Assembly: GCF_047228935.1 (NCBI RefSeq)
Contig: NZ_JBFEGG010000007.1
Span: 13,660 to 77,659 of the forward strand
DNA: 64,000 nucleotides
Direction of reading: 5' to 3'
Origin: Ornithinibacillus sp047228935
Lineage (GTDB): Bacteria; Bacillota; Bacilli; Bacillales; Amphibacillaceae
Shown here piece after piece: positions 44,558 to 52,748 of this stretch. The translations under genes and the position numbers were made by a program. Position 1 is the first letter of the stretch, and each line of letters begins with the position of its first letter. Under the pieces are notes generated by a model that had not been told where the DNA came from, did not search any database, and worked only from the letters and a program-made list of their open reading frames with translations.

Positions 44558-45253
44558 TTATTCTAATACCGCTTTATATGTTTCCAACTCATCTGTTGTA
44601 ATTAATATATTTGGGTATTGTTTAATTGATTTCATATGTTCTACTGTATTCACTGTCCAAACTACTAGTTGGACTCCCATTTCCTCACACTTTTTTATAT
44701 GTTTTTCTTTTATAGAAGTATATTTCACTGCAAAATATTCCGCATTTAGCTTTTGAATTAATTGATAATGGGAGTTACGCACTTTATTGACTAGAGGACC
44801 AATTTTGACATCACTAGAAATAGCCCGCAATTTGAATAAGCAATCATGATTAAAGGAAATGATATATACTTGATCTTCCATATGGAGATTTTTAATTATC
44901 TCATAAACCTTTTGTTCAATTCCCTGATATAATTTTGGCTTCTTTAATTCAATGGAAACTATGATACGGTCTTTTGCTAATTGAAGCGCCTCTTCTAATG
45001 TGGGTATTGTTTCATTTGGAGAAATCGTAAATTGCTTCAGTTCTTCTAAAGTAAGCTTGCGAATTTCTCCACTTCCGTTAGTCATCCGATCAATCGTGTG
45101 GTCATGCATGACAACCGGAATTCCATCCTTACTCATGTGAACATCTAACTCCATATGGGAAAAACCTAAATCGATTGCCGCTTGGAAGGATGATAATGTA
45201 TTTTCTGGGTAATTCACTGGATACCCACGGTGAGCAATACCTCTAATTGTCAT
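44558..45253 (-). CDS. Glycerophosphodiester phosphodiesterase (GDPD family)
   Basis: Hydrolyses glycerophosphodiesters to glycerol 3-phosphate and an alcohol. The 231-residue protein has the active-site segments IAHRGYPVNYPENTLSSF (His-Arg), HMELDVHMSKDGIPVVMHDH (Glu-x-Asp and His) and IVSIELKKPK. Without a signal peptide it should be cytoplasmic. I chose ATG 45253 (GGGGAG 6 nt upstream) over the TTG at 45256. In this setting it may recycle glycerol 3-phosphate for TagD, which is inference. Confidence 0.9.
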   Translation of the reverse strand: MTIRGIAHRGYPVNYPENTLSSFQAAIDLGFSHMELDVHMSKDGIPVVMHDHTIDRMTNGSGEIRKLTLEELKQFTISPNETIPTLEEALQLAKDRIIVSIELKKPKLYQGIEQKVYEIIKNLHMEDQVYIISFNHDCLFKLRAISSDVKIGPLVNKVRNSHYQLIQKLNAEYFAVKYTSIKEKHIKKCEEMGVQLVVWTVNTVEHMKSIKQYPNILITTDELETYKAVLE

Positions 45254-45348
45254 CAAATTCTCCCCTATCCTGCGTTCTTTAATTAAAGTATAGAGGTCAT
45301 GCGTAAAGATTGTATTAAGTTAATATGAAAACATTGTAAATGGATGGT

Positions 45349-45409
45349 GGGACAGGGGGACAGGTTCGTTGTCCCAGATGGTGGGACAACGAACCTGTCC
45401 CCCTGTCCC
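45349..45409. repeat. REP palindrome pair (BIME-like), copy G
   Basis: A 61-nt inverted pair with a longer spacer (AGATGGT) and a GTTCGTTGTCCC variant in both arms. The matching change in both arms (C to G) preserves pairing. Confidence 0.9.
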
Positions 45410-45485
45410 GAAATAGGATGGTATTCTTAATTGAGAACGTATATAATATATTTATAACGTTATCCTTAAAGAAAGGAGGGATTAT

Positions 45486-46082
45486 GTGAAGAAAAAGTTA
45501 CTTATATCGCTATTAGTTGGCGGCCTTTGTTTTGGGTTACTGCAGTTCATTCCTACTTTTGCCGCAGAGAACACAAGTATACAAGTGAAAAAAGAGACTT
45601 CTACTGTGAAAAATGATTTACGAGGTGACAGAATTTTTAACCTTAATAACGAACGTTTAGTTTTGTTAGCAAAACAATATGGTATATCACTAGAGGGGAA
45701 AGATATTGTAACCATTCAGCAGGAACTCGGGCAAGCTGCCGTTCTTGAAAAGGCAAAGGAATTAGGGATTTTTACCACGGAGAAAAGCCTGGAACAGTTA
45801 AAAGCTGAGTTGAGAACAGTTTATGGCGAGAAAATTAATGAGAAAGACTATCAAGTAAAAGATATTAATGAACTTCGATTAGGAAACAGAAAGGAAATCC
45901 TTAACTCCAAAGCTAAAGACTATGGCGTGCAAACGGAAGGAAAAAGAATCGAAGCTATTCAGCAGGAGCTTTTAATGGAATTGCTTAAAGAAAAGGCTGA
46001 TGAACTAGGTATCTCTACGGAAGGGAAAGATATTGATACGTTGATAAAGGAATTAAAAGAAACTTATGAAAAAGAAAGATAG
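45486..46082 (+). CDS. Secreted protein with four degenerate ~20-residue helical repeats
   Basis: A 198-residue protein with signal peptide (about 1-26, ending PTFAA). The mature part carries repeats of the form xxGIxTEGKxIxxLxxEL: YGISLEGKDIVTIQQEL, LGIFTTEKSLEQLKAEL, YGVQTEGKRIEAIQQEL and LGISTEGKDIDTLIKEL. It is helical and highly charged. No enzyme motif or wall anchor is visible, so it is probably released or held by charge. GTG 45486 follows AAAGGAGG. It stands alone with its own terminator. Function unknown. Confidence 0.78.
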   Translation: MKKKLLISLLVGGLCFGLLQFIPTFAAENTSIQVKKETSTVKNDLRGDRIFNLNNERLVLLAKQYGISLEGKDIVTIQQELGQAAVLEKAKELGIFTTEKSLEQLKAELRTVYGEKINEKDYQVKDINELRLGNRKEILNSKAKDYGVQTEGKRIEAIQQELLMELLKEKADELGISTEGKDIDTLIKELKETYEKER

Positions 46083-46087
46083 TTTCT

Positions 46088-46119
46088 AGCTGGCTCTCGA
46101 GTGGAGGGTCAGCTTTTTT
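46088..46119 (+). terminator. Rho-independent terminator after the helical-repeat protein
   Basis: AGCTGGCTCT and AGGGTCAGCT form an imperfect stem followed by T6. Confidence 0.8.
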
Positions 46120-46228
46120 ATTGTTTCAAACAATACTCAACAATTTTTAAAAATGCTCTTCTCCTTTAGAATGGGAACTTATGTCTCATAATGGATTGAA
46201 ATTTTATCAATAAATTCATATTACGTTA

Positions 46229-46258
46229 TTGATTTGGCATGTTGTATAATCTTATAAT
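46229..46258 (+). promoter_or_regulatory. Possible sigma-A promoter of the acyltransferase gene
   Basis: TTGATT, 18-nt spacer, TATAAT, 42 nt before the start codon. A second TATAAT lies 9 nt upstream, so the exact -10 is uncertain. Confidence 0.4.
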
Positions 46259-46300
46259 GATTTTATGATTCTATAAATCTATGAATGTAGGAGCGAGAAT

Positions 46301-47317
46301 ATGATAGGTTATATAACATTACTTCGTGCAACAACAATGATTTTTGTCCTGTTAATTCATATAACAGCAGCCATGCTTTCACAAGAACTATCCGTAACAT
46401 GGTGGGTGGGAAACTTTTTTGACGGGATAAGTCGCTTCAGTGTTCCAGTTTATTTAATGATTAGTGGTGCACTACTTCTCAGTAAAGATGAACCGATTAA
46501 AACATTTTTCCATAAACGAATGTCTAAAATTATGATCCCTTTTCTATTCTGGGTTTCATTTTACGTCGTTTGGTATCATGTTAAAGATTTATCCTCATTA
46601 TCTGTAGGAACCTTTATAAGAGAATGGCTTTCCGATGGTTCGTATTATCATTTATGGTTCCTATTTACCATAATTGGATTATATTTAACCATTCCAATCT
46701 TGCGCAAAGTAACACAACAATCTGATATAAAAATTGCAATTTACTTCGTAGTTATTTGGTTTGTTGCAACAGCAATTTCTGGTTTATTTTCTCACTTTGC
46801 TGGATACTCACATGGTTTTAGATTAGATATGTTTAAAGGATTTACTGGATATCTACTTTTAGGGTATATTCTAACAAAAATAGAAATTACACCTATTATC
46901 GAGAGGATTGCATATATTCTCGGTTCAATCGGCTTGTTTTTCACCCTTTACGGTACTTATATTTATAAGCTTGAAAATGGGTCCTTTACTGGATTTTGGT
47001 ATGGGAATTTAACATTTACAACAATTTTTGTAGCATTAGCAGTGTTTGTTTTCTTTAAACAACGGTTCAAAAATTATCAACCTGGAAAATTAGTAAATAA
47101 AATGTCTGAAGCAAGCTTTGGGATATTCTTAATTCACCCATTTATATTATCTATCTTCGCTAGCAGTACATTTGAACAAATTGTAGGTTTTAAAATCTAT
47201 TACACACTTGGGCACCCCGTTGTTGGGGTTCTAATATCTTTGATTTGCCTTTACATTACAAGCTTTGTTGCCGTATTGATTATTCAAAAGATACCTTATT
47301 TAAGAAGAATTGTTTAA
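46301..47317 (+). CDS. Membrane acyltransferase 3 family protein (OafA-like)
   Basis: A 338-residue protein with about 10 membrane helices that would transfer acyl groups to a cell-surface polymer. The family pattern is RATTMIFVLLIHITAAML (the conserved helix-1 His), SRFSVPVYLMISGALLLS (R-x-x-VP-x-F-x-x-SG type), and SFGIFLIHPFIL near the C-terminus. GGAGCGAG precedes ATG 46301. It is transcribed alone. The acceptor polymer is unknown; the nearby capsule locus is a candidate. Confidence 0.88.
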   Translation: MIGYITLLRATTMIFVLLIHITAAMLSQELSVTWWVGNFFDGISRFSVPVYLMISGALLLSKDEPIKTFFHKRMSKIMIPFLFWVSFYVVWYHVKDLSSLSVGTFIREWLSDGSYYHLWFLFTIIGLYLTIPILRKVTQQSDIKIAIYFVVIWFVATAISGLFSHFAGYSHGFRLDMFKGFTGYLLLGYILTKIEITPIIERIAYILGSIGLFFTLYGTYIYKLENGSFTGFWYGNLTFTTIFVALAVFVFFKQRFKNYQPGKLVNKMSEASFGIFLIHPFILSIFASSTFEQIVGFKIYYTLGHPVVGVLISLICLYITSFVAVLIIQKIPYLRRIV

Positions 47318-47321
47318 ATAG

Positions 47322-47357
47322 AGAAGGAGGCAATCTATCGATAGATTGCCTCCTTCT
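47322..47357. terminator. Perfect 36-nt palindrome, possible bidirectional terminator
   Basis: AGAAGGAGGCAATCTATC and its exact complement, centred on ATCGAT, 5 nt past the acyltransferase stop. There is no T run on the plus strand, so its efficiency as a terminator is uncertain. Confidence 0.4.
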
Positions 47358-47422
47358 TACATATATATTATTAAAAGAACTGTCCCTGTACTAGTGTAGT
47401 ACTTGTTAGTTTAGAGTGAGGT

Positions 47423-47449
47423 GGGACGATGGACCTGTCCCCCTGTCCC
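47423..47449. repeat. REP palindrome, single copy H
   Basis: A single unit, GGGACGATGGACC...CTGTCCC, 1 nt past the stop of the Vpr-like protease gene. Confidence 0.85.
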
Positions 47450-47450
47450 A

Positions 47451-50400
47451 CTAGCGTAGTTTGCCTTTTGCGTTTCCTTGTGGTCCCATGACGATGTCTT
47501 GGTATCCATTTCCTGCGTTATCTATTACAGATACTTCGACTACTGCACTTGGGTGAACATCTTCTAGTAAAATGGATGTTTGACCTTCTTCAATTTCAAC
47601 AGGTTCACCATTTACTTTGATTTCAAGTTCACTAATACCACTTCCAGTTTCTCGCACCATGACTAGTAATTGACGGTTGCCTCTCTTAGCAATTGTTCTT
47701 ACCGATGGAGCTAACGTATCTAATAAAACTGGTACTTCAAATGTTTGAGCTTCAGCACCTTCGTAGTCAATTACACCTACAGCTTGAAGTGTATACTGAC
47801 CATCTTTTGCTTTCACACCATTAATCGTTCCATCCCACATCCAGTCTGAAGAAAGCTTGTAGTAAGAACCTCTACCACTGTCATAGTAGTCCTTTCGAAT
47901 ATCATATTCCGTGTAAATGGTATCTACAACATTACCATTACTATCCAGCACATTAAATTGTACTTCTTTTGCATTTCTTAAAAATGATAGAATTAACCCC
48001 GCATCATCCATGACTCCATCACCATTTGGTGAGAAAGCAATTAGATCTGGATTAGGTGAGCCTGTTTCTGCATCCACTCCTAAATATCCGTAGTCTCCTT
48101 CACCAAGGGAAGTAACTACTCCACCCATTGCATAGAATGACATCGGATCCCATACTGGAGTGTCAAAGATTGGTGCATCATCCCATTCACCTTTAAATCC
48201 AGCATAAGGTACTGAAAGCGTTGGATTTGTATCAGTTGGATCAACTAATGTTACAAATCCATCTACCCAATACCCATTTTCGTAGTAACTTCTTAAAGTT
48301 TCATCCCAATCACTAAGATCAATCGTTACCTCAAATGAAACAGAACCATTGGCCGGAACTTCGATTGTACTTACTTCCTCACCATTTACAGAAGTAGTTC
48401 CATCTAATGGAAGTGAACCATAATCATTTGGTAATGTTACATAAATTCCACCACCTGCATTCAGTGGAACGTCACTAAGTGCATTGGCACTCACTTCATA
48501 GCTTACCGCTTCAGACGAATAGTTTGTTGCCGTTAAATCAAAGGAAACTTGATTTCCAGAGATTTCTTTTAACGCAACCTTTGCTTCACCTGTATTAGAG
48601 TCTGTCACGACAACAGGTGTTGATAATGCAGCATGTAATTGCATTAAACCTGCACCTTGACGACGTGGTGATACATCGGCACCCTCTAATTCTACTGGGC
48701 TTGATGTATTCATTAATAGATTTTTAGCAAATAAAACTCGGTCTTTATTTAATAAACCAAACTCTTCATCAACACGTTGTAATACTAAAGCACTACCACC
48801 TGATACGTGTGGAGCAGCCATGGATGTACCACTCTTTACTCCATATGCATTGTCATTTAATGTAGAGTAAATTTGTCCACCTGGAGCTGTGATTTCTGGT
48901 TTAAAATCAAGGTTTGGCGTTAGTCCCCAAGAGGAGAATACACTCATTTTTCCAGCTTCTGCGTTCGGTACTGCTGTGTTTCCACCTGAGAATGTTACTT
49001 CTGCTGGTTGCCCTTGAAGTAATGCTTCTGCTAGTGCATCCCCATCTGCTTTTGCTAGGAAAAGCTGTGGAATGACTATAGCAGGATCAGTTGCCATATT
49101 AACCATACCATCTGTGTTATTGTACACAATAACCCCTGCAGCTCCTGCATTTTGAGCATTAAGAGCTTTCGTTACGAAATCTAACTCCCCACGTTGAACT
49201 AGTGCAAACTTACCTTCTACTTCTTTTCCTTCATAATCTTCTGGATATCCTAGTCCGGCTTCTACTAATTCATATGTAGAACCTACTGTCGGAGGAGTCG
49301 CACTAGCTGACATAAATCCAGCTGATACTCCTTGCTCACCATTAATGGAATATACAAGCTCGTCCACTAATAGATAAGAATTTTCATATGATGCCACTTG
49401 TAAAGAATCATATGAAACTCCTGGAGAACCAGTCACACCATAATCAGGGTTTGTTGTATAAGGATAGAAAAATCCATCACCAAACAAATTAGAGTTACCC
49501 GCAGAAATAGACATCATAATTCCATTTTCCACTGCACGAGAAACCGCTTGATTATCCGGTGAATCTGCTGCTACAAATCCAGCTGGTGCACCTAAACTCA
49601 TATTTAAAACGTCTGCACCTAGTTTAATGGCGTCATCAATTGCCGCAATATAAATATCACTATAAGTTCCGCCATAACTAGGGTCATTACTGAATACTTT
49701 CAAGTTTAAAATTTGTGCTTCTGGAGCGATTCCAACAATTCCACCATTTTCTTCATCGCCGTTAGCACCCACTGTACCAGCTACGTGCATACCATGTGCA
49801 CCAGAGCTATCATTAAAGTCCGTATATTCATGGTTTTGATCAAAATAGTTATAACCATATGGAACTTTTTCAGTATAATAAACCCCTGGTAATTCTTCTC
49901 TATCGATAATTTCATTTACTTCTTCTTCCGTTAAAGCGACAGAATTTCCTTCAGAAAGAACTAAATCCCGGTGATTATGGTCTACACCAGAGTCAATAAC
50001 CCCGATAACCATTCCTTCCCCTTTGTAACCATAGTCATTCCAAGCTTGTTGTGCTTGTACTAACTCTTTACTGAAATTCATATCTGGTTCTGCAATTGGC
50101 TGTTCATAGAATGTAGAGATAACAACTCGTTTCACATTAGGAATTGCTTCAATTTCTTCAATATCGCCATATTTCACTTCAGCACTAAAGCCGTTTACTA
50201 CCGCGTCAAACTCTTGAAGAAATCTTGCATTAATATTACGTTTCTTGATTTCATTTTTAGCTGCTTGCTTTTTAGCTTTAGCTTCATTAAGAAGGCGTTT
50301 CTTTTCGGATACACTTAAGTCCCCGAACTTTTGCCCCTTTTTCGTTGCCTTTTCAATCGGAGCTTCCCCATCAATTTCTACTGTTACACGCACTACTTCG

Positions 50401-50546
50401 TTAGGGTTAACGGTTTCTACTAAATCTTTCGAAAGCGCCCCCTTTGATAGGTCTCTATTAACGACAATGTTTCCTGGTGCTGCAAAGGAAACAGTGCTGA
50501 ACGCTAATAGAAAAATCATAGTTAATACCGCAACTCTTTTTAGCAT
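47451..50546 (-). CDS. Large secreted subtilisin-family protease (Vpr-like) with PA domain
   Basis: A 1031-residue extracellular serine protease. Signal peptide (about 1-22), an inhibitor-type propeptide (about 30-155), and a catalytic domain with Asp in VIGVIDSGVDHNHRDL, His in SSGAHGMHVAGTVGA and Ser in SGTSMAAPHVSGGSALVLQ. A PA domain is inserted (about 425-520: GKFALVQRGELDFVTKALN), as in Vpr. The C-terminal third has Fn3-like and FlgD-like beta modules (IAFSPNGDGVMDDAGLILSF). It has no SLH or sortase signal, so it is released or loosely bound. GAGGAGG precedes ATG 50546. REP copy H takes the place of an obvious terminator. Confidence 0.93.
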   Translation of the reverse strand: MLKRVAVLTMIFLLAFSTVSFAAPGNIVVNRDLSKGALSKDLVETVNPNEVVRVTVEIDGEAPIEKATKKGQKFGDLSVSEKKRLLNEAKAKKQAAKNEIKKRNINARFLQEFDAVVNGFSAEVKYGDIEEIEAIPNVKRVVISTFYEQPIAEPDMNFSKELVQAQQAWNDYGYKGEGMVIGVIDSGVDHNHRDLVLSEGNSVALTEEEVNEIIDREELPGVYYTEKVPYGYNYFDQNHEYTDFNDSSGAHGMHVAGTVGANGDEENGGIVGIAPEAQILNLKVFSNDPSYGGTYSDIYIAAIDDAIKLGADVLNMSLGAPAGFVAADSPDNQAVSRAVENGIMMSISAGNSNLFGDGFFYPYTTNPDYGVTGSPGVSYDSLQVASYENSYLLVDELVYSINGEQGVSAGFMSASATPPTVGSTYELVEAGLGYPEDYEGKEVEGKFALVQRGELDFVTKALNAQNAGAAGVIVYNNTDGMVNMATDPAIVIPQLFLAKADGDALAEALLQGQPAEVTFSGGNTAVPNAEAGKMSVFSSWGLTPNLDFKPEITAPGGQIYSTLNDNAYGVKSGTSMAAPHVSGGSALVLQRVDEEFGLLNKDRVLFAKNLLMNTSSPVELEGADVSPRRQGAGLMQLHAALSTPVVVTDSNTGEAKVALKEISGNQVSFDLTATNYSSEAVSYEVSANALSDVPLNAGGGIYVTLPNDYGSLPLDGTTSVNGEEVSTIEVPANGSVSFEVTIDLSDWDETLRSYYENGYWVDGFVTLVDPTDTNPTLSVPYAGFKGEWDDAPIFDTPVWDPMSFYAMGGVVTSLGEGDYGYLGVDAETGSPNPDLIAFSPNGDGVMDDAGLILSFLRNAKEVQFNVLDSNGNVVDTIYTEYDIRKDYYDSGRGSYYKLSSDWMWDGTINGVKAKDGQYTLQAVGVIDYEGAEAQTFEVPVLLDTLAPSVRTIAKRGNRQLLVMVRETGSGISELEIKVNGEPVEIEEGQTSILLEDVHPSAVVEVSVIDNAGNGYQDIVMGPQGNAKGKLR

Positions 50547-51340
50547 AAACTTCCTCCTCTTAAGCGAATTCTACTTAAGTCCTTAGCCCTACCTATTAAT
50601 CTAGTAATTCTAAAAACCTAGTAAGTATAATGATAGATAATTCACAAAACTTAGACAAGGTTCAAAAGTCATGGGGAATTGGGTTTACATATTCTTGGTT
50701 TTTCTTTCGGAATCGAGATAATATGATTTCATTCGATTTTCGTTATAGGTCTAAAGTCCTTATTTTTGTAAATTGAGGTTGTCTGTTTTTAATAAAGAAT
50801 GAACACTCACTTATTTGTTCTCTATTAAAAATTACAATTACCTAATTAAAATACTGATATTTCATTAAATGAAAACCTCTATCCGGGGATTGATACGATT
50901 GAGCTATACCACTTCCTAATTAATAAAATGAAACAGAAGTTCCAGCAGAGAATTCGGTAGCTCTTACCCCATTAGGAATTTATTCCCATCTGACAGTAGC
51001 TCGACTGTTTAGCTAACATTACAAAGGAAAACTGATGGGAACTGGACGAATGAGGTTCAGAAGCAAACGACGTTGAAAATCTCTGTATTCTTGTTGACTG
51101 GATGTAAAGTCGTAATGACACTGCATTCCATTTGAATGTCGGATATAGTAATCTTTCTTTTTTGGCAATGAAGGCTGACGAGAAATTTTCTGAGGAAACA
51201 GAGTAACCTGAGGGACGTCTTTTCTATTGGTGAGGGAAACTATAAGGAAGAAGCTGTCCAGGAGACAGCTTCTTTTTCCTTTTTTTGTATGCTATGATAC
51301 TCTTGGTTAGATTAATTTTTCTTAAAAAGGAGTGTTTACA
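50547..51340. other. Long intergenic region with decayed sequence and an orphan terminator
   Basis: Almost 800 nt between divergent genes. Short open pieces in several plus-strand frames at about 50940-51240 (ENSVALTPLGIYSHLTVARL; DGNWTNEVQKQTTLKIS; NVGYSNLSFLAMKADEKFSE) run into a strong terminator at 51248. This looks like a frame-shifted remnant of a rightward gene. I cannot identify the family. The left end should hold the protease promoter. Confidence 0.45.
51248..51285 (+). terminator. Orphan rho-independent terminator
   Basis: GAAGCTGTC/GACAGCTTC stem with a 5-nt loop and two T runs. No intact gene precedes it. Confidence 0.8.
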
Positions 51341-51748
51341 TTGTCAAGTGCTTACCTCTTTGCAATCGCAGCAATCTTAGCAAGTATTTCCATTCTATTA
51401 ATCTTTAAAATTAACGTAGAAAAAATTAAAGAAAACCCTGAAAACCTTAGTAATGTCCAAACAAAATTCTTCATTGGCGTAGCTATTGCTGAAATCATTC
51501 CAATCATACTGATTATCTTTGGCATGATTAATTTGGAATCAGCCTCTTCTTTGGAGGAGCTCTTAATTCCAGGAATCATCGCCATCTCCGCTATGGTATT
51601 TGCCCCACTATTTATCTTACTACAGCGTTCAATCGGCGTACCGGAAGAAGCAAAACAAAATGTTACAACCTTTGCCATGATCGCCCTCGCCATGGCAAAC
51701 GCAATTCCGTTGATCGCTTTGGTTGGTTTAATAATGATGTTGCCTTGA
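51341..51748 (+). CDS. ATP synthase c-subunit-like membrane protein of unknown function
   Basis: A 135-residue protein with four hydrophobic helices arranged as two hairpins. The first hairpin ends with QTKFFIGVAIAEIIPIILII, close to the ion-binding helix of F-type c subunits (FIGxALVEALPII), including the carboxylate Glu. The second hairpin has TFAMIALAMANAIPLIAL, where the Glu position is Asn. No other ATP synthase gene is nearby. I chose TTG 51341 because GGAG lies 8 nt before it, whereas the GTG at 51332 touches the site. A double-hairpin protein with one carboxylate resembles V-type c subunits, but its role is unknown. Confidence 0.7.
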   Translation: MSSAYLFAIAAILASISILLIFKINVEKIKENPENLSNVQTKFFIGVAIAEIIPIILIIFGMINLESASSLEELLIPGIIAISAMVFAPLFILLQRSIGVPEEAKQNVTTFAMIALAMANAIPLIALVGLIMMLP

Positions 51749-51753
51749 GTTAA

Positions 51754-51785
51754 GAAGCCTTCCTGTGTGGGGGCTTTTTCTTTTA
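51754..51785 (+). terminator. Terminator after the c-subunit-like gene
   Basis: GAAGCC/GGGCTTT hairpin with TTTTTCTTTT tail. Confidence 0.7.
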
Positions 51786-51964
51786 TGGCACGAAGTCAAT
51801 TTTGCTGTTACAAAACTGTTGGTGCTCTTAAAGACACAGTTGATATCAGACCTACTTCGGTTGATACTTCCCTTTCTTACTCCAAATATTCCAATCCCCC
51901 CTTTCATCTTTACCTAATCCCTACTATAATAAGAAAAGATTAATCAGTACGGAGGCATTTTATT

Positions 51965-52708
51965 TTGAATAAATATGAGAAAATCACCAAGGTTTGTATG
52001 CTTGCAGGGAAAATAATGCTCGAGAGTAGTGCGGAGACGTATCGGGTGGAGGATACGATGAATCGGATTGCCCATTCTTTCGGGCAGAAGAATCCACAGA
52101 GTTATGCGACACCGACTGCCATTAACTTTTCCGTTGACCTCATGGAGCCAGCGATTATGATGCGGATTGAAAAACGGACGACGGATTTAAATAAGATTGC
52201 GGAAGTGAATAGTGTTTCTAGAAAAATTGCGGAGGGGCAGTTGAATATTGAAGAGGCACTTGAGGCGTTGCAAACTCTAGAGGGGCAGAAATTTATATAC
52301 TCTGATAAAGTAATGGTACTTATTGCTGCCCTTGCTAGTGGAAGTTTTACGATTATGTTTGGCGGAATGTGGGCGGATTTTCTTCCTTCATTAGTTGCTG
52401 GTGGGATCGGCTTTATAGGTTTCCTATGGTTTGATAAGCTGGTTGAAATTCGGTTCATTTCGGAATTTGTAGCGTCATTTATTATTGGGCTTTTGGCTAT
52501 TCTTTTCGTAGAGACAGGGCTTGGGGTGGAGCTTGATAAGATTATTATTGGGGCAGTAATGCCATTGGTTCCTGGATTACATATTACAAATGCTGTACGG
52601 GATCTGCTAGCGGGGCATCTAGTTGCTGGATTATCGAAAGGTGTTGAGGCACTGCTCACTGCTTTTGCAATTGGAGCTGGGATTGCGGTTGTTCTCGCAT
52701 TTTTATAG
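51965..52708 (+). CDS. Threonine/serine exporter ThrE, N-terminal half (YjjP family)
   Basis: A 247-residue protein matching the N-terminal domain of ThrE exporters (DUF1212). The cytoplasmic part has VCMLAGKIMLESSAETYRVE, then DTMNRIA, and ATPTAINFSVD. Four to five helices follow with ALASGSFTIMFGGMWADFLP, FVASFIIGLLAILFVETGLG and MPLVPGLHITNAVRDLLAGH. It normally forms a transporter with the ThrE C-terminal half, which here is at 55.27 kb on the same strand but separated by a gene on the other strand. TTG 51965 follows GGAGG by 8 nt. Confidence 0.9.
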   Translation: MNKYEKITKVCMLAGKIMLESSAETYRVEDTMNRIAHSFGQKNPQSYATPTAINFSVDLMEPAIMMRIEKRTTDLNKIAEVNSVSRKIAEGQLNIEEALEALQTLEGQKFIYSDKVMVLIAALASGSFTIMFGGMWADFLPSLVAGGIGFIGFLWFDKLVEIRFISEFVASFIIGLLAILFVETGLGVELDKIIIGAVMPLVPGLHITNAVRDLLAGHLVAGLSKGVEALLTAFAIGAGIAVVLAFL

Positions 52709-52714
52709 GCAAAA

Positions 52715-52748
52715 CAAAAAGGGTTTGTGTTTGATCCAAACCCTTTTA
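52715..52748. terminator. Convergent terminator between ThrE-N and the EAL protein
   Basis: AAAAAGGGTTTG/CAAACCCTTTT stem between the ends of converging genes, overlapping the stop of the minus-strand gene. Confidence 0.75.

Noticed and set aside
16497..47449. GGGACAGG elements as simple terminators
   Set aside because: They recur nearly identically in both orientations, often as double inverted pairs without T runs, and cluster around a RAYT gene. This fits REP elements better.
52102..52659. 185-codon minus-strand frame inside the ThrE-N gene
   Set aside because: It is an antisense shadow of a recognised transporter gene, with composition expected from complementing helix codons.
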